64,000 nt of DNA, taken from assembly GCF_005864045.1 (NCBI RefSeq), contig NZ_VBSP01000002.1, forward strand, positions 84,077 to 148,076, read 5' to 3'. The notes below the pieces were generated by a model. The model worked only from the letters and a program-made list of their open reading frames with translations, searched no databases and was not told the origin of the DNA. Source of the stretch: Ruoffia tabacinasalis. GTDB taxonomy: Bacteria; Bacillota; Bacilli; Lactobacillales; Aerococcaceae. Shown one piece after another: positions 36,512 to 46,906 of the stretch (its first letter is position 1; each line of letters opens with the position of its first letter). Position numbers and translations under genes: made by a program.

Positions 36512-37564
36512 TTAGACTTTTACTAATCTTTCAACTTTAAAACTCCCTGCGGTGAATAGAACCAGGCCATATAACGCAATGACTGGAATATTTGGTAAGA
36601 TTGCTCCCGTGTCTAGAGATTCAAACAGCCAATAAAATGGTGAGATATATTGGATGAATGAGAAACTTGGTATATCTATAATACCTATGCCTAAGAACAC
36701 AAAGACAATTGATAAGACAATACCTACCATTAGGATGACTTGATCATTTTTAAATAGTCTGAATAGGACCATCGTAAAGCCAGCGTTAAAGATACAAAAA
36801 GCAAGAATTGCAGCAATTATCACTGGGAGTTGCGTGATTATAATACCGAATATTAAACAAATAAGCAAGATCACTAACATCGCTGAGATAAAATTATAGA
36901 GCGAGAAGGCTGCTAAAACACTACCTAATATTTGCCAACTGCGGGCATTTGTTACAATACTTCGGGTTAACACACCATCACTTCTTAATTTATTCAAATC
37001 AGCACTCACTAAGCTACTTGCGTAACTCATAAAGAATATAGTCATAAAAACTACGATGACTAAATTTCCGTCAATGGGAGTATAACTTTGTTTGATACTT
37101 GGTTCAGCAACTTGAATTTTTTCAAAGTCTAACTCAGCTTCATTTAAAGCATTCTCTGTCATTACTTCACTCAATACAGAGGTAAATTCAGATTCAAAGA
37201 ATATATCATTATTTTCTCCATTGATACTACGCGTTTTAATTCTGGAACCTTCCTCTGGAAAGTTAACGGGGATTTCATAAATCATCGCTAACTCACTTTG
37301 TTCCAATTGCTCAAAGGCCCTTTTAGAATCTGACGTAAAGTTAGCTTGTAAATTCTCACTCAGTCTTGGGTACACATTCTCCTCGACAAACTCCGAATCA
37401 TTTACGATAACAAACTCTTCACTTAAGATTGCATTCGTATCAGAGGTGGTGATAAATAATAAACCACCGACCATAAATAACGGCATGATGAAAGATATGG
37501 AGATGAGACCAAAATTTTGGCATATGCGTTTAAAATGAAACCAAACTAATTGTATGAATTTCAT
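36512..37564 (-). CDS. ABC-2 type permease, second subunit
   Basis: A 350-residue membrane protein of the ABC-2 exporter class: one N-terminal membrane segment (about 16-38), an extracellular domain of about 130 residues, then five membrane segments from about residue 170. It overlaps the preceding permease gene by 4 bp (ATGA), so the two are translated together and probably form a heterodimer with the ATPase encoded first. Substrate unknown. Last gene of the operon. Confidence 0.85.
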   Translation of the reverse strand: MKFIQLVWFHFKRICQNFGLISISFIMPLFMVGGLLFITTSDTNAILSEEFVIVNDSEFVEENVYPRLSENLQANFTSDSKRAFEQLEQSELAMIYEIPVNFPEEGSRIKTRSINGENNDIFFESEFTSVLSEVMTENALNEAELDFEKIQVAEPSIKQSYTPIDGNLVIVVFMTIFFMSYASSLVSADLNKLRSDGVLTRSIVTNARSWQILGSVLAAFSLYNFISAMLVILLICLIFGIIITQLPVIIAAILAFCIFNAGFTMVLFRLFKNDQVILMVGIVLSIVFVFLGIGIIDIPSFSFIQYISPFYWLFESLDTGAILPNIPVIALYGLVLFTAGSFKVERLVKV

Positions 37565-38721
37565 ATTGGTTTCAACTCCCTTCTGTTTCTCAGTTGAATA
37601 ACGAAGAATATTAGTATGACACTAACCAATACAATTCCAACAGCAATGCCGATATTCGACATCCAATCGTTATTGAGAATATAGTCAATCATCGGTTGAG
37701 AGAAAATTTCTCGATAGTAATTTTGACTAAATATCTCTCCAAATTCCCCACCTATAAGACGGTCGATGGGTAGAAAACCTAAAATCATATATAAAGATGT
37801 TATGATAAGGTAAACTAAATTCACGTATTTATCTGGTATAAAATAATATAAAATACCATTCAATACTTGGAATAATAATGCATACACAACTATCCAGCCA
37901 AGATAAAACAAGGGATTCCCAACAAATGTCGTACTATCAATGAATCGCCATATGACCATATACAAACTAGCTAAAAATGTATACGTTAGTGTGTCTGAGA
38001 TGATACCGTAAATAACGTCTTGTGCGGGGGTCAGTGGGAGCACGCCAATTCTTTTTCTTAGACCCTTCATATCTTCGTTTGTCTTTAGACCTATGCTTCC
38101 TGCTAGTGACAAAATAAAGATATAAACGAGGCCAGAAACAGAAATATACTGATTACTCGTTAAAGCTGATTGAGATTCATACTGTTCCTTTACAAATACT
38201 TGTTCACTACTCAATTGAGATGCGCGATTAAGAGAATCTATCAGTTCATCGACAGTGGCTTGATCTGACTTTGCTCCCAATTCTTCGCCTAATTGTTGTT
38301 GATTGACTAAACTACTTTGAAAACTTGTAATTAATTGAGTAAGTATTGCTTCTTCAGATGCTGAAGCATTTTCTTTAGATTCAATACTCACTAAAGTATC
38401 TTCTAAGCGTTGACTATATTCTGGTTGAAGATGAATAACAAAGTTTGAATCATCATGACTTTCTACGATGTCCACATATGATTGCATGGTCTCATTACTG
38501 AAAGCATCAATGAAGACTTGCCCCACCTCCCCTTGATCTTCATTATTAATACTGACTTCCACCGGATTACTTGTTTGTTCAGGGACAAAAGCTGAACTAA
38601 AGGAGAAGCCCATTAAGAGTGAGAAAAAGATCGGCATAGCAACATATAATGCCAGAATCGACATCCATTGCTTAGCATTCGCTCGCATGTTTGTCTTAAC
38701 GTAAGTCCATAATTGACTCAT
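37561..38721 (-). CDS. ABC-2 type permease, first subunit
   Basis: A 386-residue ABC-2 permease with membrane segment one at about 19-38, a roughly 150-residue hydrophilic, Ser/Gln/Glu-rich extracellular loop, and five C-terminal segments starting near residue 198. It follows the ATPase by 13 bp and overlaps the second permease gene. Together with the adjacent histidine kinase and response regulator it resembles systems that sense and pump out cell-envelope-active compounds, but the substrate is not known. Confidence 0.85.
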   Translation of the reverse strand: MSQLWTYVKTNMRANAKQWMSILALYVAMPIFFSLLMGFSFSSAFVPEQTSNPVEVSINNEDQGEVGQVFIDAFSNETMQSYVDIVESHDDSNFVIHLQPEYSQRLEDTLVSIESKENASASEEAILTQLITSFQSSLVNQQQLGEELGAKSDQATVDELIDSLNRASQLSSEQVFVKEQYESQSALTSNQYISVSGLVYIFILSLAGSIGLKTNEDMKGLRKRIGVLPLTPAQDVIYGIISDTLTYTFLASLYMVIWRFIDSTTFVGNPLFYLGWIVVYALLFQVLNGILYYFIPDKYVNLVYLIITSLYMILGFLPIDRLIGGEFGEIFSQNYYREIFSQPMIDYILNNDWMSNIGIAVGIVLVSVILIFFVIQLRNRRELKPI

Positions 38722-38734
38722 TAATAAAACCTCC

Positions 38735-39676
38735 TTAGTCTCTTAATGTTTTTCCTGTGAGTTGTAAGAAAGCTTCCTCTAAACTTAAAGCTTCTTTATT
38801 TAACGTCGTTAGTTCGATATTTTCTTCGTTAATTAAGGTCATCAATTCTTTTGTGTTAAATTCAACAGGATCGACAATTAAGTGGAATGAATTATTTTCA
38901 CTCACAACTTGTTGAACACCTGACAATCTCGTCGTTAATTTCTCTTCCAAATCAAGTGGCGCTTGTTCCACATCGATAAACCATTTCACTGTATCTTGAA
39001 CTAATTGCTTAATCTCAGCTTGTGTTCCATAACCAATTTGTTGACCATTATCTAATATGAATAAACGCTCACACAAGGCTTCTACTTCTTCCATGTAGTG
39101 TGAAGTATATAGAACGGTTGTACCGTACTCCTGATTCATATATTGAATAAATTCGAAAATCTTATTTCTTGACTGAGGATCCACCCCAACAGTCGGCTCA
39201 TCCAGGATGAGAAATTTGGGTCTGTGAAGAATTGCGGCTGCGATATTTAACCGTCTTTGCATCCCACCAGAGAACGTTTTAACTGCTTTTTTCGTATGTT
39301 CCGTTAACCCAACCACCTCAAGGGCTTCATTGATACGTTCTTTCAACAAATGACCGGATAAACCATAAAGTCCACCAAAATATTCCAAATTCGAAGTCGC
39401 ATTTAACTCTTGCATCAGAGCAATTTCTTGAGGTACTAAGCCGATTTGTTCACGCACTTTTACAACATCTTGAGGAACCACGTGCCCATCGACTGAAATA
39501 TCCCCTGAATTATATTGTGTCAGACCGGTAATAATATCAATCAATGTTGATTTTCCTGCACCATTGGGTCCAATTAGGCCAAAGCATTCTCCACTTTCAA
39601 TCTCAAAAGAAACATTGTCTAACACTTGATCTTTACCGTAACTCTTGTATATATTATTAATTTCTACATAGCTCAT
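38735..39676 (-). CDS. ABC-2 exporter ATPase
   Basis: A 313-residue ATPase of the drug/antibiotic export type. Walker A is GPNGAGKST, the signature is FSGGMQRR, Walker B is FLILDEPTVGVDP, and the H-loop is LYTSHYMEE. The C-terminal 85 residues form the extra domain seen in exporters of the DrrA/NodI type. It is the first gene of the ABC operon and lies about 150 bp after the response regulator gene, separated from it by a terminator, so it probably has its own promoter that the regulator may control. Confidence 0.93.
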   Translation of the reverse strand: MSYVEINNIYKSYGKDQVLDNVSFEIESGECFGLIGPNGAGKSTLIDIITGLTQYNSGDISVDGHVVPQDVVKVREQIGLVPQEIALMQELNATSNLEYFGGLYGLSGHLLKERINEALEVVGLTEHTKKAVKTFSGGMQRRLNIAAAILHRPKFLILDEPTVGVDPQSRNKIFEFIQYMNQEYGTTVLYTSHYMEEVEALCERLFILDNGQQIGYGTQAEIKQLVQDTVKWFIDVEQAPLDLEEKLTTRLSGVQQVVSENNSFHLIVDPVEFNTKELMTLINEENIELTTLNKEALSLEEAFLQLTGKTLRD

Positions 39677-39769
39677 AATTACCCTCCTCTTTATTTCTAA
39701 CTTAAGTATAGCTAAACATTGATGTGACGGCTATTCACTGAGGTCACCGATTCGAGTGACTTTAGTCAC

Positions 39770-39824
39770 TATTAAAAAAACACCCATTATAAACGCAGGA
39801 ATTTGCATTTATTTAGGGTGTTGT
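39770..39824 (-). terminator. Terminator of the two-component system genes
   Basis: ACACCC and GGGTGT outer arms with inner AAATAAATGCA pairing to TGCGTTTAT (39780-39823) are followed by a seven-U run on the minus strand. Confidence 0.8.
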
Positions 39825-39825
39825 C

Positions 39826-40476
39826 TTAATTCATCAAGCCATTCTCATAAGCAAAAATGGCTAGTTGAGTTCGATCTCGTAAATCTAGTTTATTTAAAAT
39901 CGTACTAATATTGTTTTTAACTGTTCCAACAGAGAGATATAAAGTATCAGAAATTTCTTGATTATTTAATCCGCTGGCTATAAGCGAAATCATCTTCATT
40001 TCTTTCTCTGATAAATTAAAGTCCTTTCCATTAAAACTTTTACTTTGGAAGTTGGGGTTATTAGATAACATGGCTTGACTAATCTTTCCGTCCAAAACAA
40101 CATTATCGTTATAGACAATACGGATGCCTTCATGAATCTCTTCATGACTACTATCTTTAAGTAAATAACCCGATGCTCCTAATTGCATTGATTGAGCGAT
40201 GTACTCCACATCTTCGAAAGTTGTTAGTATTAATACTTTAATTTGAGGATGAGCCACTTTGATTAACTCGGTCCCTTCGATCCCATTTGAATCTGGCATG
40301 CGAATATCCATGAGCACAACATCAACCGGATTATGTTGGCAAAATATCGCCGCTTCTTTACCGCTAGTCGCCTCTCCAACAATCTCAATATCTTCAAAAG
40401 AACCTAGTAATATAGCTAAACCACCTCTGATGAGTTGTTCATCATCAACAAGTAATACTTTGATTCTATCCGTCAT
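39826..40476 (-). CDS. NarL/LuxR-type response regulator
   Basis: A 216-residue response regulator. The receiver domain (1-120) has the acidic pair D11/D12, phospho-acceptor D57 in LMDIRMPDS, T85/T86 and K107 in LLKDSS. The C-terminal LuxR helix-turn-helix (about 150-210) contains NNQEISDTLYLSVGTVKNNIS. It overlaps the kinase gene by 11 bp. The most likely target is the adjacent ABC-2 exporter operon. Confidence 0.94.
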   Translation of the reverse strand: MTDRIKVLLVDDEQLIRGGLAILLGSFEDIEIVGEATSGKEAAIFCQHNPVDVVLMDIRMPDSNGIEGTELIKVAHPQIKVLILTTFEDVEYIAQSMQLGASGYLLKDSSHEEIHEGIRIVYNDNVVLDGKISQAMLSNNPNFQSKSFNGKDFNLSEKEMKMISLIASGLNNQEISDTLYLSVGTVKNNISTILNKLDLRDRTQLAIFAYENGLMN

Positions 40477-41602
40477 AACTGCTGCCTCCCTTTGGTAATA
40501 CGATTCTGACTTTAAAGCCTTTATTTAGAGCGGATTGAATCTGAACTTTTCCACCTAATAACTTCGTCCGTTCTTTCATCCCCGTAATGCCCATTTGTGG
40601 TTTAATCGTATCCGTTCCTTTTCCATTATCCATCATCGTTAAGATAACCGTGGAATCCGTAAAGTGACATTGAATTCGAACTTCATCTGCTTGACTATGT
40701 TTACTACTGTTACTTAAAAATTCTTGAATCGCTCTCATAAATAATAACTCTTGTTCAGGCGATAAGCTCCAAAGTAATTGATTATTATTAAAATAAACTT
40801 TAATCGGACTATTATGCTCAAAATCTGAAATGAAGTGGTGTACTTGTTCAATAAAGGCAAACTTTTGATAATGCTTTGGCTTTAATTGGTGAATCACCTG
40901 GCGAACATCTGATAAGCCTTCTTTAGTAAAGTGATGTAATTGCTTTAACATAGCTGATGCTTGTGGCATCTTTTCCTCTGTCAATTTCTCAATGGCTGCC
41001 AATTGGATGACGATGGTCGATAAAGTATGCCCTACCGTATCATGTAAATCCCTAGAAATTCGGTTCCTCTCATTAAGGGTATGAATTTCCTCCATCGCAA
41101 TCATTTGTGCCTTTTGCTCTATCAACCGCTCTTCTTGCTCATCTGCTTGAGTGCGAAACTCATAAAGACTAGTTTCTTGTACTTCTAAGCGGGTTGCTTG
41201 TTCGGCTAAATAACCACATATGATAACGATACTCACTGTGAACATTAAATAATCCACCTGCGGCCAAATCGTGAGCGTTGACCATATAAACCCCGAAACA
41301 ATCGCCATTAAAGATAATATAAGTACAGTCTTTTTCCGTGAAAATAACTCTCTTAATTCAATTGTTAAAAGTCCTAGCATCAAATATGGAAAGGATGGCA
41401 GTAGCCATATATTGATTAAGGCTAAAAGACACAATACAACACTATTTATCTGTTTATATTGCAAACATTCCATATAAAACCAACCTAAATGAAAGCAAAT
41501 AATCCAAATAAAAAACCAAAAGAAATTACTTTGCCAAAAACTTTCTAAAGGGAAAAATTGCCCCATACTTAAGATTAATAATATATATTTAATCACTTTC
41601 AT
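40466..41602 (-). CDS. Sensor histidine kinase (HisKA_3 type)
   Basis: A 378-residue membrane kinase with five to six hydrophobic segments in residues 1-135 and almost no extracellular domain, so it probably senses within the membrane or through a partner. A coiled coil (about 140-175) leads to the phospho-acceptor H187 in RISRDLHDTVGHTLS, and the ATPase domain shows the N-box EFLSNSSKHS and DNGKGTD. Its partner regulator follows with an 11-bp overlap. The pair plus ABC-2 genes is reminiscent of LiaSR-, DesKR- or YvfTU-like sets; no LiaF-like gene is present. Confidence 0.92.
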   Translation of the reverse strand: MKVIKYILLILSMGQFFPLESFWQSNFFWFFIWIICFHLGWFYMECLQYKQINSVVLCLLALINIWLLPSFPYLMLGLLTIELRELFSRKKTVLILSLMAIVSGFIWSTLTIWPQVDYLMFTVSIVIICGYLAEQATRLEVQETSLYEFRTQADEQEERLIEQKAQMIAMEEIHTLNERNRISRDLHDTVGHTLSTIVIQLAAIEKLTEEKMPQASAMLKQLHHFTKEGLSDVRQVIHQLKPKHYQKFAFIEQVHHFISDFEHNSPIKVYFNNNQLLWSLSPEQELLFMRAIQEFLSNSSKHSQADEVRIQCHFTDSTVILTMMDNGKGTDTIKPQMGITGMKERTKLLGGKVQIQSALNKGFKVRIVLPKGGSSYDG

Positions 41603-41685
41603 ACACTCACCTCATCTTTTACATATTTAAATATAACAGACGCCAAGTATGAATGGTAGATTTTACATAATTTCTAGATAAATAG

Positions 41686-41722
41686 AAATACCCCACCAGA
41701 CAAAATCTGTCTAGTGGGGCAA
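41686..41722 (-). terminator. Terminator of ileS
   Basis: CCCCACCAGACA (41691-41702) and TGTCTAGTGGGG (41708-41719) pair with one G-U wobble; the minus-strand transcript continues as ATTTCTATTT. Confidence 0.85.
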
Positions 41723-41736
41723 TTTAACTACTCTAA

Positions 41737-44529
41737 TTATTCAGCTGCTTCCTCGAAATACTCTGGGAAGTGTGATTCTACGATTGAGAAACAACGGTGA
41801 CATAATTCTGGTGCCGCCTCAATTGTTCCAACTTCTGGTCTTACCGCACGACAACGGTCACAAGTATGACCTTCTGCCGGCTGAACTTTAACACCAAAGC
41901 CGTCATAATCAACCACTGATTCGTCTGCTTCATCAGCTAATTTTAATTCTAAACCAGATACTATTAATAATTGGTCTAAATGATCACTTAAGTCATTCAA
42001 TTGATCAATTGTCTCTTGATCTGTATAGACAGTTGCTTTTGCTTCAAATGATTTCTTGATTGGGTGTTCTTCATCATTTTTTGCATTTTCTAAACCTTTA
42101 GCAACAGCTGACTCCACTTTGAAGAAGACATCCCATTCTTTAACAGTTTCTTTGTCTTGAGAAACGTCTTCGAATTTAGGTAAGTCTTGTAATTGAACAA
42201 AACCTTCTGCTCCTGGTAATTCTTTCCAAGCTTCTTCCATAGTATGAAGTAAGATTGGTGATAATAATGGAATTAAACCTTCAAGAACTGTATAAATAAC
42301 AGTTTGCATTGCACGACGCGCTTTAGATTCTGCCGCTTCAATATAAACGACATCTTTTGCAAAGTCTAAGTAGAACGCTGATAAATCAACAGTAATGAAA
42401 TTAATTACTTTCTTGAAGATAGTAGAGAATTCATAATTTTCGTAAGCTTTTGTTACTTCATTAACTAAAATACGATATTTAGCAAGAATATATTGATCAA
42501 CTTTTGCTAAATCACTTTCAGCAATCTTATCTGTTTCAGGATTGAAATCAAATAAGTTTGATAACATAAAGCGCACTGTGTTACGAATCTTACGGTATGA
42601 TTCAGATACTTGTTTTAAGATGTCTTTAGAGATACGTACATCGTTCTCATAATCCACACTTGAAACCCATAGACGGATGATATCTGCACCTAATTCTTCT
42701 GTAATCTCCTCAGGTGTAATAACATTACCGATTGATTTACTCATTTTTTGACCTTTTCCATCCATAACAAATCCTTGAGAAAGAACTGATTTGTACGGTG
42801 GGAAACCATTCACAGCTACTGAAGTTGTAAAACTTGAGTTGAACCATCCACGGTATTGGTCTGATCCTTCTAAGTACATATCTGCAGGGAATTTTTGGTC
42901 TTCACGAACTTGTAATACCCCAGCGTAAGATGTTCCTGAGTCAAACCATACGTCCATAATGTCATTTTCTTTAGTAAATTTACCATTTGGACTATCTGGA
43001 TGAGTGAATCCTTCAGGTAATAAATCTTTAGGTTCTCTTTCAAACCAAACGTTTGATCCAAACTCTTCAACTAATTTAGCAACGTGTTCAACTGTTTCAG
43101 TTGTTAAGATAGGCTCTCCATTTTCTGCATAGAAGATTGGTAATGGCACTCCCCATACACGTTGGCGAGAAATTACCCAGTCACCACGATCTCGGATCAT
43201 ATTATACATACGACGTTCGCCCGATGGGTGATACCATTTCACATCATTTTCAACTGAGCTTAATAACTCATCGCGGAATTTGTTAATTGAAGCAAACCAT
43301 TGTGGTGTCGCACGGTAAATTACAGGTTTCTTAGTACGCCAGTCATGTGGGTAGCTATGTTTGAAATTCTCGTCAAATAATAAAGCTCCAGTTTCACGCA
43401 TCTCTTCTACGATGACTTTATTCCCTTTAAGGTAGAACATTCCTTCATATCCGGGTGCTCCATCTGTAAAGTGTCCGCGGTCATCAATAGGAGAAAGAAC
43501 ATCTAAGCCATATTTTTGCCCAACAATGAAGTCATCTTCCCCGTGTCCAGGTGCTGTATGAACGACACCAGTACCGGCATCTAATTCAACGTGGTCACCT
43601 AACATTAATAATGATTCACGATCATATAACGGATGTTGTGCAGTTAAACGGTCAAATTGCTCCCCTTTATATTCTGCTTCGATTGAGTAATCTTCCCAAC
43701 CAATTTTCTTAGCAACTGCTTCTAGTAAAGCTTCCGCAACAATAAATTTACGTCCATCAACATTGACTAAAACATATTTAGCATCTGCCTTTACAGATAA
43801 ACCTAAGTTTGAAGGTAATGTCCAAGGCGTCGTTGTCCAGATTACGAACTCAGCATCTGCCGGTACAACATCTTTGCCATCTTTTACTTTGAAAGCAACG
43901 AAAATAGAAGGTGACGTAACGTCTTTATATTCAACTTCTGCCTCAGCTAATGTTGATTCACTTGAAGGTGACCAGTAAATTGGTTTTAGTCCTTTATAGA
44001 TATATCCGCGTTCAGCCATTTGACCAAAGATACGGATTTGTTGAGCTTCATATTCGGGTTTTAAAGTTAAATACGGATTATCCCATTCACCAGTCACACC
44101 TAAACGCATAAAGTCTTCTTTTTGATTTTCAACTTGTTTCAATGCATACTCTTCACATAATTTACGGAATTCAGCGACAGACATACTCTTACGGTCTACG
44201 CCATCAGCATTAACTAAGGCTTGTTCAATTGGTAAACCATGTGTATCCCAACCAGGAACATAAGGTGAGCTATATCCAGCCATAGAGTGGTAACGTACAA
44301 TAAAGTCTTTAGTTACTTTATTTAATGCATGCCCCATATGTAATTTACCATTCGCATACGGAGGTCCATCATGTAAGATCCATGAAGGACGTCCTTCATT
44401 TTTCTCTTGAATTTTCTCGTACATGTCAGCGTCTGACCATTCTTTTTGTAATTCTACTTCTTTAGTAGGTAAATTTGCGCGCATGGCGAAATCTGTTTTA
44501 CCTAAATTTAATGTATCTTTTAGTTTCAT
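41737..44529 (-). CDS. ileS: Isoleucyl-tRNA synthetase
   Basis: A 930-residue class Ia synthetase charging tRNA-Ile. HIGH appears in [19 protein letters not shown] in [10 protein letters not shown], and the editing domain contains [13 protein letters not shown]. The C-terminal zinc knuckle is intact, with [10 protein letters not shown] and LCHRCF. The ATG at 44529 sits 6 bp after GGAG and gives [14 protein letters not shown]; an in-frame TTG four codons earlier overlaps the ribosome site. The gene lies at the end of the division cluster after divIVA, as in many bacilli, but behind its own T-box. Confidence 0.98.
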   Translation of the reverse strand: MKLKDTLNLGKTDFAMRANLPTKEVELQKEWSDADMYEKIQEKNEGRPSWILHDGPPYANGKLHMGHALNKVTKDFIVRYHSMAGYSSPYVPGWDTHGLPIEQALVNADGVDRKSMSVAEFRKLCEEYALKQVENQKEDFMRLGVTGEWDNPYLTLKPEYEAQQIRIFGQMAERGYIYKGLKPIYWSPSSESTLAEAEVEYKDVTSPSIFVAFKVKDGKDVVPADAEFVIWTTTPWTLPSNLGLSVKADAKYVLVNVDGRKFIVAEALLEAVAKKIGWEDYSIEAEYKGEQFDRLTAQHPLYDRESLLMLGDHVELDAGTGVVHTAPGHGEDDFIVGQKYGLDVLSPIDDRGHFTDGAPGYEGMFYLKGNKVIVEEMRETGALLFDENFKHSYPHDWRTKKPVIYRATPQWFASINKFRDELLSSVENDVKWYHPSGERRMYNMIRDRGDWVISRQRVWGVPLPIFYAENGEPILTTETVEHVAKLVEEFGSNVWFEREPKDLLPEGFTHPDSPNGKFTKENDIMDVWFDSGTSYAGVLQVREDQKFPADMYLEGSDQYRGWFNSSFTTSVAVNGFPPYKSVLSQGFVMDGKGQKMSKSIGNVITPEEITEELGADIIRLWVSSVDYENDVRISKDILKQVSESYRKIRNTVRFMLSNLFDFNPETDKIAESDLAKVDQYILAKYRILVNEVTKAYENYEFSTIFKKVINFITVDLSAFYLDFAKDVVYIEAAESKARRAMQTVIYTVLEGLIPLLSPILLHTMEEAWKELPGAEGFVQLQDLPKFEDVSQDKETVKEWDVFFKVESAVAKGLENAKNDEEHPIKKSFEAKATVYTDQETIDQLNDLSDHLDQLLIVSGLELKLADEADESVVDYDGFGVKVQPAEGHTCDRCRAVRPEVGTIEAAPELCHRCFSIVESHFPEYFEEAAE

Positions 44530-44560
44530 TATTATCTCCAATCTGATTGATTTAATTAAA

Positions 44561-44780
44561 CATAAAAAACGCCCCTAAAAAAGGGACGTTATAAACGCGG
44601 TACCACCCAAATTAATAAGTTATCCCTAAAGATGACTTATTCACTCTAAATGTTAACGCTATTTAAGCGGTTATGATTACTTACTTTCACCATAACAAGC
44701 ACAAAGATGATATTAATCAAAGGAGGGACTGCCAAGCTTTCACCACTCTTGACTCGCTAAAAGTATCCTAAGATTAACTT
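44561..44780 (-). promoter_or_regulatory. T-box riboswitch, Ile specifier (ATC)
   Basis: T-box core GGGTGGTACCGCGT (44595-44608), terminator arms AACGCCCCT and GGGACGTT (44569-44590) before a six-U run, and a Stem I whose upper helix AGTCAA/TTGATT is followed by AAT-ATC-A, placing ATC at 44709-44711. The leader begins within a few bases of the divIVA stop. Gene identity supports the codon. Confidence 0.92.
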
Positions 44781-44787
44781 GTTCTTA

Positions 44788-45675
44788 TTAATCTTTTGGT
44801 AATTCAATTCTAATTGTTTGTCCTAATACACTTTCACGACGTTGAGCTGCACGTTTCTCACGTTCTGCTTCAGCTTGTGCTTCTTCATCAATCATCGCTT
44901 CTAATTCTGCGTGTCTAGAATCAACTTCTTGCTCTTCTGGCTCAACATTATTTAATAACTCATCACGATTTAAATCAACTCGTGTCGCTTCAGTATCTTC
45001 ATGATCAGCTACACCAATAGTTGCCGGATAATCTACTTCTGGAGTAGGTGCTGGCGCGTTTTTGATTTCTTCTTCAACAAAGCGATCATTTGTAATTTCA
45101 TGCGCTGCATTAAAATCAGCACTGTTCTCTTCTTCAAGTCGATCTACGCGTTGATTTACACGTTGATTTGTTGCTTCATGGAAGTGATCAGGATTAAATT
45201 GTGATTCAATCTCTTCATCAAATAATCTATGATACTCTTCACTCGTTACAACTTCAAGTTGTTGGCGAATCATTTGCTCTAGTTTATTACGGTATGATTT
45301 GCTTGAACGACGTAATGCATCAGATTCAGTGACGATATTTTTAGCTGTATCTGAAGCACTATTAATCATTCGATCAGCTTCTCTTTCAGCTTCGAATAAG
45401 ATAAGTTCTGCTTCTTTACGTGCGTTTTGTTTCAAGCGATCTGCTGCTTCTTGAGCGACTACAATTGAACTGTTTAATGAGTCTTGTAATTGTGCAAAAT
45501 ACTCATTTTTTTCTTTAGATGCTGCTAAGTCTTTCTTAAGTTCATTATTCTCCGCAATCATCTTTTCAAAGTCCGCAACAATTATATCTAAATAATCATT
45601 AACCTGGTCTGAGTCATATCCGCGAAACTTCGAATTAAATTCTTTATTTAATATTTCGTTAGGTGTTAATACCAT
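44788..45675 (-). CDS. divIVA: Cell division protein DivIVA
   Basis: A 295-residue coiled-coil protein that binds curved membrane at septa and poles. The N-terminal membrane-binding domain begins MVLTPNEILNKEFNSKFRGYDSDQVNDYLD; a coiled coil runs to about residue 160. The remainder is a Glu-rich tail, long for the family, ending KRAAQRRESVLGQTIRIELP. The ATG at 45675 follows AAAGGA; an in-frame ATG 30 bp upstream would add an atypical N-terminus. It follows ylmH and precedes the ileS T-box. Confidence 0.95.
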   Translation of the reverse strand: MVLTPNEILNKEFNSKFRGYDSDQVNDYLDIIVADFEKMIAENNELKKDLAASKEKNEYFAQLQDSLNSSIVVAQEAADRLKQNARKEAELILFEAEREADRMINSASDTAKNIVTESDALRRSSKSYRNKLEQMIRQQLEVVTSEEYHRLFDEEIESQFNPDHFHEATNQRVNQRVDRLEEENSADFNAAHEITNDRFVEEEIKNAPAPTPEVDYPATIGVADHEDTEATRVDLNRDELLNNVEPEEQEVDSRHAELEAMIDEEAQAEAEREKRAAQRRESVLGQTIRIELPKD

Positions 45676-45715
45676 GAATTTACAAATCCTTTCAAATATA
45701 TTCAAGTTATGTAAT

Positions 45716-46498
45716 TTACTTTAAAAGCACATTGACGTTTAATCGATAATTATCTTTCTTAGTCATACCCTCAATATCATTGATCCAGAAGCGTCCAAAC
45801 TTACGTAATGAAATGATATCATTGATACCAATCTCAACGTCAGGTCTCTCCATTGGAACGAAATTCACTTTCACATCACCTTGTGAGACTGAATTTTTCG
45901 CACGCTGTCTAGAAAAATTATAGACTTTGCTTAATAAAGTGTCAAGCCGTAAAGAGCTAGAAATTACATGCTTTACTTCCCATTGTTCTTGTGAGGTTAA
46001 TATATCATCAAATGATAACTCTTCCAATTGAACTCCAACATTCGCGATTTTAGTCACTTGAGTTTTCAAATAGTCACTAATTGATGCATCAACGAGTGCA
46101 TGCCAATTCGTTCCATCTGTAATAATATCCCCAATGCGCTCTCTTTCAATTCCAGTTGAAATAAAAGTTCCAAGAATTCTACCATGCGTTAAATTTCCAA
46201 ATTTTTCTGGATACTTAATGTTGAATAGAACGATCGTAAAATCTTCATCATTCGGTTCATAATACTGCGGATAAATACAGGCTTGTTTACGTTCCGCACC
46301 TTCATAACCACCTCTGAAAATAACTGAAATCTCATCTCGGCTTGCGACAAGTTGTTCAACAATCATCTTCTCTCGCGGGGTTAAAAATACAGTTGTATAA
46401 GGCGCATAAGTTAAATCTACTTGATCTATCCAACCGAATACTTTATCAATAAACGGTTGCTCTTCGGGTCGATAATGTTGATATATATCATCTGACAT
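45716..46498 (-). CDS. ylmH: S4-domain RNA-binding protein YlmH
   Basis: A 260-residue protein with an N-terminal YlmH domain and a C-terminal S4-like RNA-binding domain (about 182-245, RLDTLLSKVYNFSRQRAKNSV). YlmH homologues bind rRNA/tRNA and have been linked to rescue of stalled ribosomes and, by location, to cell division. It lies 17 bp after ylmG and upstream of divIVA in the dcw cluster. Confidence 0.93.
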   Translation of the reverse strand: MSDDIYQHYRPEEQPFIDKVFGWIDQVDLTYAPYTTVFLTPREKMIVEQLVASRDEISVIFRGGYEGAERKQACIYPQYYEPNDEDFTIVLFNIKYPEKFGNLTHGRILGTFISTGIERERIGDIITDGTNWHALVDASISDYLKTQVTKIANVGVQLEELSFDDILTSQEQWEVKHVISSSLRLDTLLSKVYNFSRQRAKNSVSQGDVKVNFVPMERPDVEIGINDIISLRKFGRFWINDIEGMTKKDNYRLNVNVLLK

Positions 46499-46514
46499 TT
46501 AATTCACCACATTT

Positions 46515-46778
46515 TTAAAATAATATTGCTGCCAATATCCAGATTAAACCATCTCGGATAAATCGTAAAACAAAAATTGCAATAATAACATTGAAACTAA
46601 TGCCCCCTAATGGCGGGATGAATCGATCAAATATATCCAAATATGGTCGTGCTATTTTAACAATAAATTGTCCTAAGGCACTTTCACGGGCACCTGGTAA
46701 CCATGATAATAGTGCGTATACGACTAAAACCAGTGTATATGCCTGAAATAAATTAGAAACTAAGCTCAAAAGGCCCAA
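46515..46778 (-). CDS. ylmG: YggT family membrane protein YlmG
   Basis: An 87-residue protein with two hydrophobic segments (about 6-25 and 60-85) and the YggT motif LSWLPGARESALGQ followed by RPYLDIFDRFIPP. The family is associated with division-site or envelope functions but lacks a defined biochemical role. In most bacilli sepF precedes it; here it directly follows ftsZ and its terminator. Confidence 0.92.
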   Translation of the reverse strand: MGLLSLVSNLFQAYTLVLVVYALLSWLPGARESALGQFIVKIARPYLDIFDRFIPPLGGISFNVIIAIFVLRFIRDGLIWILAAILF

Positions 46779-46839
46779 CTATAACACTCCCTTAAATTCT
46801 TATCTTATGAATTATAACATAAATCTTTCCTTATTGATA

Positions 46840-46868
46840 AATAAAAAGAGGAACCAATACTGATTCCT
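46840..46868 (-). terminator. Terminator after ftsZ
   Basis: GAGGAA (46846-46851) and TTCCTC (46862-46867) form a short hairpin followed by five U on the minus strand, separating ftsAZ from ylmG-ylmH-divIVA. Confidence 0.75.
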
Positions 46869-46906
46869 CTATTATTATTTTGATGCTTTAGCATCTTAAC
46901 TCTTTA

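Noticed and set aside
36512..41602. LiaFSR-type system
   Set aside because: The kinase and regulator fit the broad family, but no LiaF-like membrane inhibitor is encoded next to them, so the name was not used.
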